DNA of 36,870 nucleotides from Hellea sp. (GCA_020629135.1 JAHDDX010000023.1:1-36870), one strand, 5' to 3'. Numbered from the stretch's first letter, positions 1 through 8,864 are shown. Made by a program: numbers and translations. Notes: generated from the letters alone by a model not told the origin.

Positions 1-31
1 GGAGCGCCTTCGACCACTCGGCCACGTCTCC
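1..31 (-). tRNA. tRNA-Ser, 5' part only (cut by window edge)
   Basis: Read on the minus strand from position 31 downwards, the bases fit a serine tRNA. There is a 7-base acceptor strand GGAGACG, then TG, a D arm containing GCCGAGTGGTC and GAAGGC, and the start of the anticodon stem GCTCC. Class II tRNA-Ser genes begin in nearly this way. The anticodon, long variable arm and T arm lie outside the window, so the isoacceptor cannot be told. The gene is transcribed away from the polysaccharide locus. Confidence 0.85.
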
Positions 32-397
32 GTCGGCGGACTTAGCGAAAAGGGGGCATCACCGCAAGCCCGAAATGGACTCATCGTGCATTAATCCTTT
101 GTATTGTTTTGGGACGTTGAACCAATCGCCTCTGACTTCGGTCGAAACTGTTACATTCCAGAACAAAATCCATCACCAGCAACTTCGGATTCGTATCAAC
201 TTAAACCCTTTTATTTCCAGCCATGGCTGAAAAACTGACCTCAATAATTATTTGTTAACCACATATTTCTCCAAAAGGCTCAGAATCAAACACATTGCCC
301 CGATCTGGAACAGATTGCGCATCTAAAAAATTCAACGACGTTTACGAGATGTTTGCTCAATTTGAGTAAAACCGAATTTGAATTGTGGGTAAGGTGA
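32..397. other. Intergenic region between tRNA-Ser and the hfs-type operon
   Basis: About 366 bases without a convincing gene. It must hold the tRNA-Ser promoter (minus strand) and the promoter of the polysaccharide operon (plus strand). It is moderately AT-rich, with an AT-rich stretch at about 241-270. A ribosome binding site (GGTAAGGTGA) ends just before the ATG at 398. Antisense reading frames that start inside the next gene and run out here look like shadows. I see no clear -35/-10 pair, operator palindrome or terminator. Confidence 0.5.
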
Positions 398-2038
398 ATG
401 GCTAGCGTTAAAAAACAAAGCTCCAAGCACGCGGTAAAGCCGTCTAAAACAGATAGCGAAGATGTGTTTACGGTAGATCGGCAGGTGGAACGACTCGAAC
501 GGTTTTCCGAACGGGTCCATGCGTCTACCCAAGTAGAAACCGTGACGGCAATGCCGGCCCAGGAAACTTTGCAGGTGCCGGCACCGACCCCAGAGGTCCA
601 ACGCAAACCATTGAGTGACATTCGGGTCTCCAAACGGCGCATGAACGGAGCCGCTTTACGGTTCGCTCTTCGACTATCCGATATTCTCTGGATCACGGCG
701 ATCATTACGGTCAGTATCTGGAACGCCTATATCGGAATTGGCAATCATACAGTCCTCGCCCCGGTTGTTGCGGGGGCGCTTGGCACGATTATGTTTGTCG
801 GCACGCTGATGATCAGCGGCGCGCACCGATTTCATCCGACAGAAAATTACGTCGCCCATATGAAAAAGGTTATGTTTGCTGCCTTTGCGGCCGTAGGTCT
901 ATGGCTTTCAACGGCATTAATGCTCAAGCCCGACACCTTCTTACCCGACGGATTGGCCATTGCCGGCCTGGTCGCAACCCTGACATTGTTCTTATTGCAT
1001 TCGCTTTATTATATCCAGATCCGCAGATTGCATGATCGGCGCGCTTTAACACCGAATATTGTTATGCTCGGAGCTACAGATTCCGCTCGCCGGATTATTG
1101 AAGAAAATGCCCGCTCAAGAGAGCTCAATATTCTGGCCATTTTTGATGATCGCCTGTCACGCGCGCCCAAAGACATTCACGGCGTGCCCGTGGTTGGCCG
1201 CATTCAGGACCTCACGGGTTGGGAAGAACTTCCATATATCGACCGGATTATTGTGACCCTGCCAAGCCTGGCCCATGCACGCAAACAGGAGTTCGCTGAA
1301 CAGGTTCGCAAACTGCCTAATCGCATCGCTTTTGTTGTCGACGAGTTTGAAACGCTCGATCATGTGCAGCAGCGGGTTTCCCAAATTGCCAATATCGGTC
1401 TGCAGGACCTCACTGGCAAACCCAAAAGCGGACGTCATACTGCCATGAAACGAGCCATGGATGTGTCCATTAGTGTGATAGCCCTGATATTAGGTGCACC
1501 GGTTCTGGCGCTGATAGCGTGGCTGATCAAACTCGATAGTCCCGGCCCGATATTGTTCAAACAAAAACGTCACGGCTTTAATAACCGGGTTTTTGAAGTT
1601 TATAAGTTCAGATCTCTGCGGGTTGAAGCCGAAGACAAGCAAGCGGCCAAACAGGTTACCGCCGGTGATAACCGGGTAACCCGGATTGGACGGATCATTC
1701 GCAAAACCAGCCTTGATGAGCTCCCGCAACTTCTCAATGTCATTAAAGGTGACATGTCACTGGTTGGCCCCAGACCCCATGCCATCGGAATGCGCACAGG
1801 GAATGTTGAGAGCTATAAGCTGGTAGACGAATATGCTCACCGCCACAAAGTAAAACCCGGCATGACCGGCTGGGCGCAGATCAATGGGTCGCGCGGTCCT
1901 CTGCACGATGCGGCCAGTGTCGCCCGGCGTGTGCAACTCGATGTGGAATATATCGAACGCTCATCGATCTGGTTTGATCTGATGATCATGATCAAAACCA
2001 TTCCATGCCTGCTCGGAGACAGTGAAAATATCCGATGA
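398..2038 (+). CDS. hfsE: Polyprenyl-phosphate glycosyl-1-phosphate transferase (HfsE/PssY-type)
   Basis: 546 aa. Family role: moves a sugar-1-phosphate from a UDP-sugar to undecaprenyl phosphate at the inner membrane, the first step of a lipid-linked repeat unit. Residues 1-80 look disordered. Four membrane segments follow at about 86-207, then a Rossmann-like region (CoA_binding_3 type, starting near PNIVMLGATDSARR). A further hydrophobic segment near 353-375 leads into the catalytic bacterial sugar transferase domain. Visible motifs are KFRSLR near residue 400, DELPQLLNVIKGDMSLVGPRP at about 439-461, and KPGMTGWAQINGSRG. Length and architecture match WcaJ/HfsE proteins. It is the first gene of the locus, with a good ribosome binding site. 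The family call is secure. The holdfast assignment rests on the neighbours. Confidence 0.9.
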   Translation: MASVKKQSSKHAVKPSKTDSEDVFTVDRQVERLERFSERVHASTQVETVTAMPAQETLQVPAPTPEVQRKPLSDIRVSKRRMNGAALRFALRLSDILWITAIITVSIWNAYIGIGNHTVLAPVVAGALGTIMFVGTLMISGAHRFHPTENYVAHMKKVMFAAFAAVGLWLSTALMLKPDTFLPDGLAIAGLVATLTLFLLHSLYYIQIRRLHDRRALTPNIVMLGATDSARRIIEENARSRELNILAIFDDRLSRAPKDIHGVPVVGRIQDLTGWEELPYIDRIIVTLPSLAHARKQEFAEQVRKLPNRIAFVVDEFETLDHVQQRVSQIANIGLQDLTGKPKSGRHTAMKRAMDVSISVIALILGAPVLALIAWLIKLDSPGPILFKQKRHGFNNRVFEVYKFRSLRVEAEDKQAAKQVTAGDNRVTRIGRIIRKTSLDELPQLLNVIKGDMSLVGPRPHAIGMRTGNVESYKLVDEYAHRHKVKPGMTGWAQINGSRGPLHDAASVARRVQLDVEYIERSSIWFDLMIMIKTIPCLLGDSENIR

Positions 2039-2078
2039 AGCCTGCGCAGCACATAAGTCTTGAATGCGGAGAGCGGTC

Positions 2079-3554
2079 ATGATGGGCCGCTCAATGCTTG
2101 CCTATATTCCGGTCAATCTGGCGACCATAATCGTCAGTTTTGGCGGTCTGGCTATTTTGACACGTCTGCTCGGCAGTGATGAATATGGGCGGTATGCACT
2201 GGCCCTGATCACGATGATGGCCACGCATATGGCTTTATTCACCTGGCTTGAAGCCGCCATGGCACGCTTTCAGGCCCGCGCTGAACGGGAAGATGACGTC
2301 AATTCACATGTTAAAACCCTTTATGTGACGGCTGTGGGCGTCTCGCTCATGGGATGGTTGTTCTCAATGGGGGTTTTATACGTCATTCCCCTTGGCACAC
2401 ATATGAAGACGGTACTCGCCTTTGCCCTTACCTCTACATGTTTGCAGTTGTTTTTTAATCTGGGCATGGAGGCGCACAAAGCCGCCCATCGTATCCGCCG
2501 ATATAGTGCCAGCTACTCCTTCCACCAGATGTTCGGGTTTCTGGTCGGGATTTTACTGATAATGGTAACCCCGTTGCGAGAGCTCGGGCCCTTTATCGGC
2601 ATCCTATTAGCCACCGTTCTGATCTTACTTTCAGACCTGCCCTTTATGCTCAAAAAAATGAAGGGCGGTCAGGTCGAGCGCGACAAAATCAATACCTATT
2701 TTAAATATGGCATGCCGATCAGCGTGTCCCTTATTCTGACCTACGCCCTCTCATCCGGGGATATGTATATTATTACCGGACTGCTAGGAGAAAGCGCCGC
2801 TGGCGAATATTCCGCCAGCTATAACTTTGCCAATCGTAGTCTGGATATATTATTTATCTGGATCGGCATGGCGGTCACGCCAATTGCCGTCACGGCCCTC
2901 GAGAAAGAAGGGCTGGAGCGCTCTCGGGAGATTATGCGCGATTACGGCGCGGCGCTTTTATGGATTGCTATGCCCGCGGCGACGGGCATTGCCCTGGTTG
3001 CCGAACCGGCCGGGTTCATTCTGGGCGAGTCCGTTCGCGCAGGCGCCGTCAAAATAATGCCATTAATTGCTTTTGCCGGCGTTTTGAACGGGATGATATC
3101 CTATTATGCCCAGCGGGCATTTATGCTGTCGGGAAGAACACAAATGTTTGTTTGGGCGATGGTGCCGCCGGTCATCTTAAATATTGTTCTAAACTTTCTT
3201 TGGATTCCAAAATACCAGCTCATGGGCGCGGTCTATGCAACCCTTGCCGCATATGGTTTAGGCTTTGTAATTTCAGTCATGGTGGGACGGCGCTATTATC
3301 CCCTCCCATTGCCCGTCAAAGCCTTTATCCAAATCTGCTTTGCCTGTCTGGTGATGGCAGGTGTGGTTCTGGCCGTGCCAATACCCGCGACCATTCCGGA
3401 CTTTATTGAGATTGTTATCAAAGCTCTTATCGGTGTCCCTGTTTATGGCTTTTTGTGTTTTGCCACGAACACAGCCAATTGTCGGGAAATTATTAAAGGG
3501 CTTTTCTACAAGTTCTTTCCATCGCGCCTGCCGGTTGCGGAGGTGGCGGAATGA
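2079..3554 (+). CDS. hfsF: Wzx-type polysaccharide flippase (HfsF-like)
   Basis: About 490 aa, almost wholly hydrophobic, with twelve or more predicted membrane segments and the usual layout of Wzx/MATE-like polysaccharide transporters. Family role: flips the undecaprenyl-linked repeat unit across the inner membrane. An ATG at 2064 is possible. However, GGAGAG at 2068-2073 sits inside that extension and is correctly spaced for the ATGs at 2079 or 2082, so a start at 2079 is preferred. The C terminus overlaps the next gene by four bases (ATGA), indicating translational coupling. Position between hfsE and a GT2 gene matches hfsF of the Caulobacter hfsEFGH block. Confidence 0.85.
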   Translation: MMGRSMLAYIPVNLATIIVSFGGLAILTRLLGSDEYGRYALALITMMATHMALFTWLEAAMARFQARAEREDDVNSHVKTLYVTAVGVSLMGWLFSMGVLYVIPLGTHMKTVLAFALTSTCLQLFFNLGMEAHKAAHRIRRYSASYSFHQMFGFLVGILLIMVTPLRELGPFIGILLATVLILLSDLPFMLKKMKGGQVERDKINTYFKYGMPISVSLILTYALSSGDMYIITGLLGESAAGEYSASYNFANRSLDILFIWIGMAVTPIAVTALEKEGLERSREIMRDYGAALLWIAMPAATGIALVAEPAGFILGESVRAGAVKIMPLIAFAGVLNGMISYYAQRAFMLSGRTQMFVWAMVPPVILNIVLNFLWIPKYQLMGAVYATLAAYGLGFVISVMVGRRYYPLPLPVKAFIQICFACLVMAGVVLAVPIPATIPDFIEIVIKALIGVPVYGFLCFATNTANCREIIKGLFYKFFPSRLPVAEVAE

Positions 3555-4495
3555 GCAACCTACCGAACATAACCCACACACAAAGTCTGAAACAATTTCG
3601 GCAAAGCCCGATCCTGTCGGTGTTGATCCCATATTATAAGGATAATCCCATTCCAGCCCTGACGGCGCTGCTAGAGCAGTGTCAGGACAAGAAAGACATT
3701 GAAATTTTGATTTATGATGACGGGTCTGATGAGCCGGAATTGAACCAAAAGGTCTGCGCCGCTGTCAAAGAGGCCGTCGCACCGGTGCATTTGTTTATCG
3801 CAGCGGAAAATCGCGGTCGTTCCTTTGCGCGAAATTACCTAAAGTCTAAAGCCAAAGCGGACTGGGTCCTGTTTCTCGACGCAGATATGAGACCTGAAAA
3901 TCCGGACTTTATTCAAGCCTATTTGGACGGCATTAAAACCAAAAACCCCGACGTGATTTTTGGCGGTTTTACCGTCCCGCAGTCCACGGATGATCCGGAG
4001 CGGGAACTACACCGGGCTTTTTCAATGGTGTCCGATTGCCTGTCTCTGGAAGACCGTATCGCAAAAGGCCCACAATATGTTTGTTCATCTAATTTGTGCG
4101 TCAAAAAAACGGTTATTGACGCGGAACCATTTGATCCTGAATTTAATGGCTGGGGCTGGGAAGACAGTGAGTGGGCGGCTCGTATCGCTCACAAATACAA
4201 GCTGATACATATCGACAATCCGGCTTTACATCTGGGACTTGAAACCACGGACACCTTGTTACGCCGTTTCAAGACCAGTGGAGCCAATTATCGACGGTTT
4301 ACCGCAAAACATCCTGACCTCGCAAAGACCTTAATGCTTTATGGGGTCACTCGCCGATTACAGCGCGTGCCGGGTCAGAAGCTCATGCGACCTATATTAA
4401 AAGCCTGCGTAAAACTAAACCACTTGCCGGTCCGATTACGTTTGTTTGCGCTTAAGCTCTGGCGCGCCAGCTGGTATGCGGAGGCCTTTTCATGA
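3551..4495 (+). CDS. GT2 glycosyltransferase of the holdfast-type locus (HfsG/HfsL class)
   Basis: 314 aa with a GT-A fold family 2 signature. SVLIPYYKDN near residue 18 starts the nucleotide-binding half, DDGSDE is at about 56-61, and the metal-binding DXD equivalent is LFLDADM near 109. GWGWEDSEWAAR near 200 is the acceptor/catalytic-base region typical of chondroitin-polymerase-like GT2 enzymes. It probably adds a sugar to the lipid-linked repeat on the cytoplasmic face. It overlaps both neighbours by ATGA. By position (between hfsF and hfsH) it corresponds to hfsG of Caulobacter, but a second GT2 follows, so I do not assign a symbol. Donor and acceptor sugars cannot be read from sequence. 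Confidence 0.85.
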   Translation: MSNLPNITHTQSLKQFRQSPILSVLIPYYKDNPIPALTALLEQCQDKKDIEILIYDDGSDEPELNQKVCAAVKEAVAPVHLFIAAENRGRSFARNYLKSKAKADWVLFLDADMRPENPDFIQAYLDGIKTKNPDVIFGGFTVPQSTDDPERELHRAFSMVSDCLSLEDRIAKGPQYVCSSNLCVKKTVIDAEPFDPEFNGWGWEDSEWAARIAHKYKLIHIDNPALHLGLETTDTLLRRFKTSGANYRRFTAKHPDLAKTLMLYGVTRRLQRVPGQKLMRPILKACVKLNHLPVRLRLFALKLWRASWYAEAFS

Positions 4496-5259
4496 CCGCT
4501 ATTTATGAACCCTCGCGCTCAATCGGAGCTAAAATATCTCGTCGCCTGACGGTTTATCGAGCCCGTCGCGATTTGAAATTCAAGATCGACCGACCCGTTG
4601 TCAGCTTCACCTTTGACGATTGTCCGAAGTCAGCTATCACAAATGGCATCTCTTTACTTGAGAATGAAGGCTGGCACGCAACAATTTATATTGCCGGCGG
4701 CTTGCTGGATGTTGAGAACCATCATGGCAAGATGATGTCGATACATGATGTCCGCCGGCTCGACCGCAAGGGACATGAAATTGGCGGCCACACATTTTCT
4801 CACAGAGACGCTTCGTCGACTGAGCTCAATAGATTTTTGAGTGATGTGGAACGGAATCAGAAGTTTCTAAAAACCAATGGTATTCGGCCGGGGAAAAGCT
4901 TTGCTTATCCATTTGGTGAAGTCTCGCCTGCCCTTAAAACCGCGCTCAGTAAGAATTTCATTGGATTAAGAGGCATTCGATCCGGCATTCACAAGGGCGT
5001 TGTCGATCGCAACCAAATTCGATCATATCCGGTATTCTCCTCCAAAGGCATGGACGATGTTATTGAGGCTATTAATAATCTTAAAAAAAACCGGTCCTCT
5101 TGGCTGACCTTATTTACCCATGATGTGCGTCAAACGCCGAGCGATTGGGGTTGTACACCGGAAGAAATGAAAACACTTATTTCAGCGGTTAAAAAAAGCG
5201 GGGCCATGGTATTGCCGATCTCAAACGCGATCGAGTATCTGAAGGATCACGAGCTATGA
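4492..5259 (+). CDS. hfsH: NodB-family polysaccharide deacetylase (HfsH-like)
   Basis: 255 aa. NodB homology domain: FTFDDCPKS at about 38-46 carries the catalytic and metal-binding Asp pair, HEIGGHTFSH at about 95-104 carries the two metal-binding histidines, and FAYPFGE follows. Family role: removes N-acetyl groups from N-acetylhexosamines. In Caulobacter, HfsH partly deacetylates holdfast GlcNAc and affects cohesion and anchoring. No signal peptide is visible, which agrees with a cytoplasmic enzyme acting before export. The ATGA overlaps on both sides make it part of one coupled block. Confidence 0.85.
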   Translation: MTAIYEPSRSIGAKISRRLTVYRARRDLKFKIDRPVVSFTFDDCPKSAITNGISLLENEGWHATIYIAGGLLDVENHHGKMMSIHDVRRLDRKGHEIGGHTFSHRDASSTELNRFLSDVERNQKFLKTNGIRPGKSFAYPFGEVSPALKTALSKNFIGLRGIRSGIHKGVVDRNQIRSYPVFSSKGMDDVIEAINNLKKNRSSWLTLFTHDVRQTPSDWGCTPEEMKTLISAVKKSGAMVLPISNAIEYLKDHEL

Positions 5260-6284
5260 CCGCGGCTAAAAAAATATCTCATTCCAACCCTGACAACTGG
5301 CAAGAAGGCATTTCGGTCGTCGTTCCGACATTTCGACGTCCGGAGGGCATTCAAATTGCGCTGCAAAGCCTCGCTTCACAGACCGTAAGCGGCCGGCCGA
5401 CGGAAATTATCGTCGCCGACAATGACCCGGAAGGCGGTGCTAAAGACGCGGTCGAGAAAATTGCTAAATCATCCCCCATCGAAATAATTTATGTCCATGT
5501 CCCGGATCCAGGCGTGTCAAACGCCCGTAACGGGGCATTAGAGCATGTCCGTGGCCGTTTTATCATTTTTCTGGATGATGATATGGAGGCTCTGCCTGGG
5601 TGGATAGACTCACTTGTCAAAACATCGATTGAGTATAAGGCGGCTATCGTATTTGGACCTGCTGTCGCCCAAATGCCCAATCCCGATGACCCAAAAAATC
5701 CTTATCTGGAGCCGTATTTTTCCAGATTGGCAAAAACGGATCATGAGGGCCTGATCCAAGAGACTTTGGGAACCGGTGGATGTTTATTAGATACATCCAT
5801 TTGTTCATTTCCAACCCCACCATTTGATACCTCACTTAACGAAGTCGGCGGCGAAGATGACCTATTATTCGATTATCTTATTCAAAACGGAGCCAAAGTA
5901 GCGTGGTCGCCAAAAGCCAAGGCCTGGGAACACGTCCCCGCCAAACGCGCAACCGATAGCTATATTTGGAAGCGAAATTTTGCCTTTGGTCAAGGTCCAG
6001 TACATATTGCCGCTGAGCATGGCTTAAAAGGTCTGCCACACATATTGCGATACACTGTTACGGGCAGCATCCAGCTTTTGTTATTTGCACCAATATTTGG
6101 ATTGTTGAAGATGGCCGGACGTCCATCCTATGTGAAATATCTGGCAAAGACCGCGCGTGGATTGGGGAAAGTTTTCTGGTGGGATGGATTTAGTCCAAAA
6201 TTATATGGCGCGGCGACGCTTAAGACTAAGACACCGACGATAGAGTCTCAGCCTTCGCCGGAATCACGGGTGGACCGGCATTGA
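5256..6284 (+). CDS. Second GT2 glycosyltransferase of the holdfast-type locus
   Basis: 342 aa, GT2 family. VVPTFRRP at about 21-28 begins the domain, the metal-binding motif is FLDDDME near 104, and GGEDDLLFDYL near 197 is the acceptor/base region. A hydrophobic stretch near residues 270-290 (SIQLLLFAPIFGLL) could associate with the membrane. It has a 4-base overlap with the deacetylase gene. Its last 59 bases overlap, tail to tail, the 3' end of the hfsB gene on the other strand. It resembles the HfsG/HfsL glycosyltransferases needed for holdfast in Caulobacterales; which of the two GT2 genes here is the true HfsG is unresolved. Confidence 0.85.
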   Translation: MTAAKKISHSNPDNWQEGISVVVPTFRRPEGIQIALQSLASQTVSGRPTEIIVADNDPEGGAKDAVEKIAKSSPIEIIYVHVPDPGVSNARNGALEHVRGRFIIFLDDDMEALPGWIDSLVKTSIEYKAAIVFGPAVAQMPNPDDPKNPYLEPYFSRLAKTDHEGLIQETLGTGGCLLDTSICSFPTPPFDTSLNEVGGEDDLLFDYLIQNGAKVAWSPKAKAWEHVPAKRATDSYIWKRNFAFGQGPVHIAAEHGLKGLPHILRYTVTGSIQLLLFAPIFGLLKMAGRPSYVKYLAKTARGLGKVFWWDGFSPKLYGAATLKTKTPTIESQPSPESRVDRH

Positions 6285-6954
6285 TAATCGTGCCGGCGCA
6301 ATGACCCCCAATAGATATAATTTTATCGCCAAAGTCTTTCAACGTCTCTTCACGGGATCGATAACTGTCACTGATCAATGCGCAGGCGTCCACGATTGGG
6401 AAAATGTGTAAACCCGTATCAGCCCGATCAAATGCCGGTGTGTCAACAATAATGAGGGCAAATTGATGGCGTAAAACCTCCCAATGCTCTGGCGCATGTC
6501 GAACATGAACCTGTTGACCGGTTTTAATCTGTCCCCAGTCAAACTTACTGATGGCCAGGCCGGAACTGCCGACAAGATAGGTGGCGGCATAGGCGCTGGA
6601 TTGAATACGGTTCCCAGCCTCATCCAGAACGGAAGGGCTGACCTGCCAGAACGGCGTTTGACCAAAGGTCAAATCATAAGGCCCGTTTAAGGCCCCATAT
6701 TTTTTTTGCCTGGCTTCGGCCTCAAAAAAGGCCGCTTGAGTTTGTTGGTCCAAATCATAATCGATCAAGGCAACACGTAATCCCTGAGGCTGATAATATT
6801 GGGCGGCTAATAACGCCAGCTGACGGGACACATAGCTGGTGCCGACGCCCGAATAGGGCGACGTTAGTGCAATTATTTTTGCGCGACCGTCGTCACGTGG
6901 TTGACCGGCCAACGAGAATAACGCCCCGTAAAGTGGATGCGATGTAATATTCAT
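6226..6954 (-). CDS. hfsB: BY-kinase/ParA-fold polysaccharide co-polymerase partner (HfsB-like), degenerate P-loop
   Basis: 242 aa. The fold resembles the cytoplasmic ATPase half of Wzc/CpsD/ExoP autokinases: a P-loop-like segment SPYSGVGTS (residues 32-40), a Walker A'-like VALIDYDLD (61-69) and a Walker B-like ALIIVDTPA (166-174). The invariant P-loop lysine is missing: where GxGK[S/T] is expected the sequence has GVGTS. The C terminus also lacks the tyrosine cluster typical of active BY-kinases. It follows hfsA by 30 bases, as in Caulobacter hfsAB. It probably acts with HfsA in controlling polymerisation or export. Kinase activity is doubtful. The last residues (PPVIPAKAE) resemble the translation of dispersed REP-like repeats. 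Confidence 0.8.
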   Translation of the reverse strand: MNITSHPLYGALFSLAGQPRDDGRAKIIALTSPYSGVGTSYVSRQLALLAAQYYQPQGLRVALIDYDLDQQTQAAFFEAEARQKKYGALNGPYDLTFGQTPFWQVSPSVLDEAGNRIQSSAYAATYLVGSSGLAISKFDWGQIKTGQQVHVRHAPEHWEVLRHQFALIIVDTPAFDRADTGLHIFPIVDACALISDSYRSREETLKDFGDKIISIGGHCAGTIINAGPPVIPAKAETLSSVS

Positions 6955-6984
6955 TTATGTCCGTCCCACATCCATCAACGGTTA

Positions 6985-8745
6985 TCACTCATGCTCTGCA
7001 GAAGGAACCGTTCCGATAATCTGAGTCGATTGAGACTCATGTCCTGCTATGGGCGCCGCTGCCGGTTGTTGCGAATAGATATCGTGGGCGGCCGCACCCG
7101 TATAAGCCGCGGCGGCCATTTGCTGCGGCGCGACATTGGGCGGCGCATTGTAATGGCCGGGATTTTGGTAATGCGCCGCGGCAGGCACAGGTTCAGGTAT
7201 ATAGGGCTGGGCGGCCGGACGATAATGAGTTTGCTCCGGTTCCGGTACACTATAGCGTTCAGAGATCGTTTGCGTGCGAACCGATGGCGCACGATATAAT
7301 TTCGGATCCAGGAAAACCCGCAATAGCGCAATAATGAACAGTGTGAAGCCCCAGGCCACAGTCCCTAGTGCCCAGGCAATCATACGAATATTACGTCCTT
7401 TGCGGGGCAGGGTTGCATAGGAAATAACGCGAACATTTTCGCTGTTCGTTTCGGCCTGTTGTTGATTAACCAGCGCCTGTTGCTCTTGGTTCGTATAATC
7501 TTTCAAGCGGTCATCCAGCGTATCCCGCTCTCGCAACAGATTGTTATATTGGGGGCTGAGCTTTTGAAGTTTTTTGACCTTAGCATCAGCCGCATTGAGC
7601 TGTTGCTGCAAAGCATATTCTTTTTCCCGAAAAGAGTCGGCGGTGGCCTGCAATGTATTCCGGCGGGTCGTTAGAGCCTGATGAACCGTGTTGGGCCCGA
7701 CCCGGCGCCCGCCAACCGCATTGCCGCCATTAGAGGCCTGCAAGGATTTAAGCTCATTGATCTCGGCCTGTTTCGCGCGGACCGGATCACTGGTGGGGAG
7801 GTATTTGGCCAGAAGCTGTTTAAGCTCCAGCTCTGCTTGGGCGACCCGCTGGGCAGCACGATCATCCACATATAAATTTATCTCAGCTGGCGTATTACGA
7901 AGTTGAGCCTCAACCGTTGCAAGCGCCGCTTCGGTTTCAGTCATATTAGCCCGCAATGTATTCAATTCAGCTCGAAGGTTTTCCGTGCGGCGTGTTACAC
8001 CGGTACGCTCGGACGCAAAATCTGAGATCCCATTTCGCCGCAAGAAAGAGCTTATGGCACCTTCAGTTTTGGCCAACTGCTCCTCGGTTGTTATGCGCCG
8101 CTCAGCGATCACGTCGCCTGAGCCTTCAACAAAAATGGTTCGTCGATAGGACAGATAGGCATCAATAAAGGCGTTGGTCGTGAAAACCGCGACCTCAGGA
8201 TCCTCATGCTTAAACACCACATCCACGACTGAAGATTTAGGGCGCGGCATAACCACATAATTGTTCTCGACGAATTTATGCAAATTCACAGTCGCGATAT
8301 CGCGCTCGGATTTGTTCTGTGCAGCGTTAATTTCCTTAAACGCGGCTTCAGCGAAGCGTTCCTGACCAAACTCATTAATCACTTCGCCAACTACCTGTTC
8401 AATTACGGCTGCATTTTTCATAATCGCCGCCTCGTTGAGCGAGATAATATCGGGCGTTAGTAATAGGCCCTGATTGTTTTGCTCAGTGCCCACGGCGTCA
8501 TAAACATATTCACTGCCCAACTGCACTAAAAGTCGCCCTTCACCCTGATAGGATCGCTTAAGACTGGACGTCAGGAAGAAAATGACGACACTGCCTAGCA
8601 CCACGAGCGGAATGAGCCAAAAAAACTGCCGGAATATGGATCGAAACATCTCGCCGATGCGGATGCTGGGCATGCCATTGGCATATTCCCCGATCGTCAT
8701 ATCAGACATTTGGGATCGTCCCGTATATTGACCAGATCGGGCCAT
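6985..8745 (-). CDS. hfsA: Wzz-type polysaccharide chain-length/co-polymerase protein (HfsA-like)
   Basis: 586 aa. A membrane segment at about 41-60 starts the Wzz domain, a long periplasmic region with coiled-coil character fills the middle, and a second membrane segment lies at about 456-476. The arrangement matches PCP-2a proteins and HfsA. After the second segment comes an unusual cytoplasmic tail of about 100 residues, rich in Pro, Ala and Gln and carrying eight tyrosines from residue 484 onward. The ATG at 8745 has AAGG upstream at suitable spacing; the next Met at residue 13 has no ribosome binding site. It is divergent from hfsD across a 119-base shared control region. Family role: bridges inner-membrane assembly to the outer-membrane exporter. 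Confidence 0.85.
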   Translation of the reverse strand: MARSGQYTGRSQMSDMTIGEYANGMPSIRIGEMFRSIFRQFFWLIPLVVLGSVVIFFLTSSLKRSYQGEGRLLVQLGSEYVYDAVGTEQNNQGLLLTPDIISLNEAAIMKNAAVIEQVVGEVINEFGQERFAEAAFKEINAAQNKSERDIATVNLHKFVENNYVVMPRPKSSVVDVVFKHEDPEVAVFTTNAFIDAYLSYRRTIFVEGSGDVIAERRITTEEQLAKTEGAISSFLRRNGISDFASERTGVTRRTENLRAELNTLRANMTETEAALATVEAQLRNTPAEINLYVDDRAAQRVAQAELELKQLLAKYLPTSDPVRAKQAEINELKSLQASNGGNAVGGRRVGPNTVHQALTTRRNTLQATADSFREKEYALQQQLNAADAKVKKLQKLSPQYNNLLRERDTLDDRLKDYTNQEQQALVNQQQAETNSENVRVISYATLPRKGRNIRMIAWALGTVAWGFTLFIIALLRVFLDPKLYRAPSVRTQTISERYSVPEPEQTHYRPAAQPYIPEPVPAAAHYQNPGHYNAPPNVAPQQMAAAAYTGAAAHDIYSQQPAAAPIAGHESQSTQIIGTVPSAEHE

Positions 8746-8864
8746 AGAAAAACCTTAACAAAATTGGTTAATACGAGTTGGACGCGCTAAATTTTAATTT
8801 TTCGTTATCCATTCTTGTTAACACTTGAAAAAAGCGAAATTTTTCGCACGGCAAGGTTCATTTC
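8746..8864. promoter_or_regulatory. Divergent control region between hfsA and hfsD
   Basis: 119 bases that must carry promoters for both hfsAB (minus) and hfsD (plus). It is AT-rich. TTAA-N7-TTAT at 8794-8808 is one mismatch from the CtrA consensus TTAA-N7-TTAA known in Caulobacter relatives. A second pair of TTAA half sites nearby has a 9-base spacer, which does not fit. The ribosome binding site of hfsD (AAGG) lies near the right end. The existence of a divergent promoter region follows from gene layout; the CtrA suggestion is weak. Confidence 0.45.

Noticed and set aside
8751..8775. TTAA half sites flanking a 9-base spacer upstream of hfsA as a CtrA box
   Set aside because: CtrA boxes have 7 bases between the TTAA words; 9 does not fit. 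A similar 9-base pair near 10257-10274 was dropped for the same reason.
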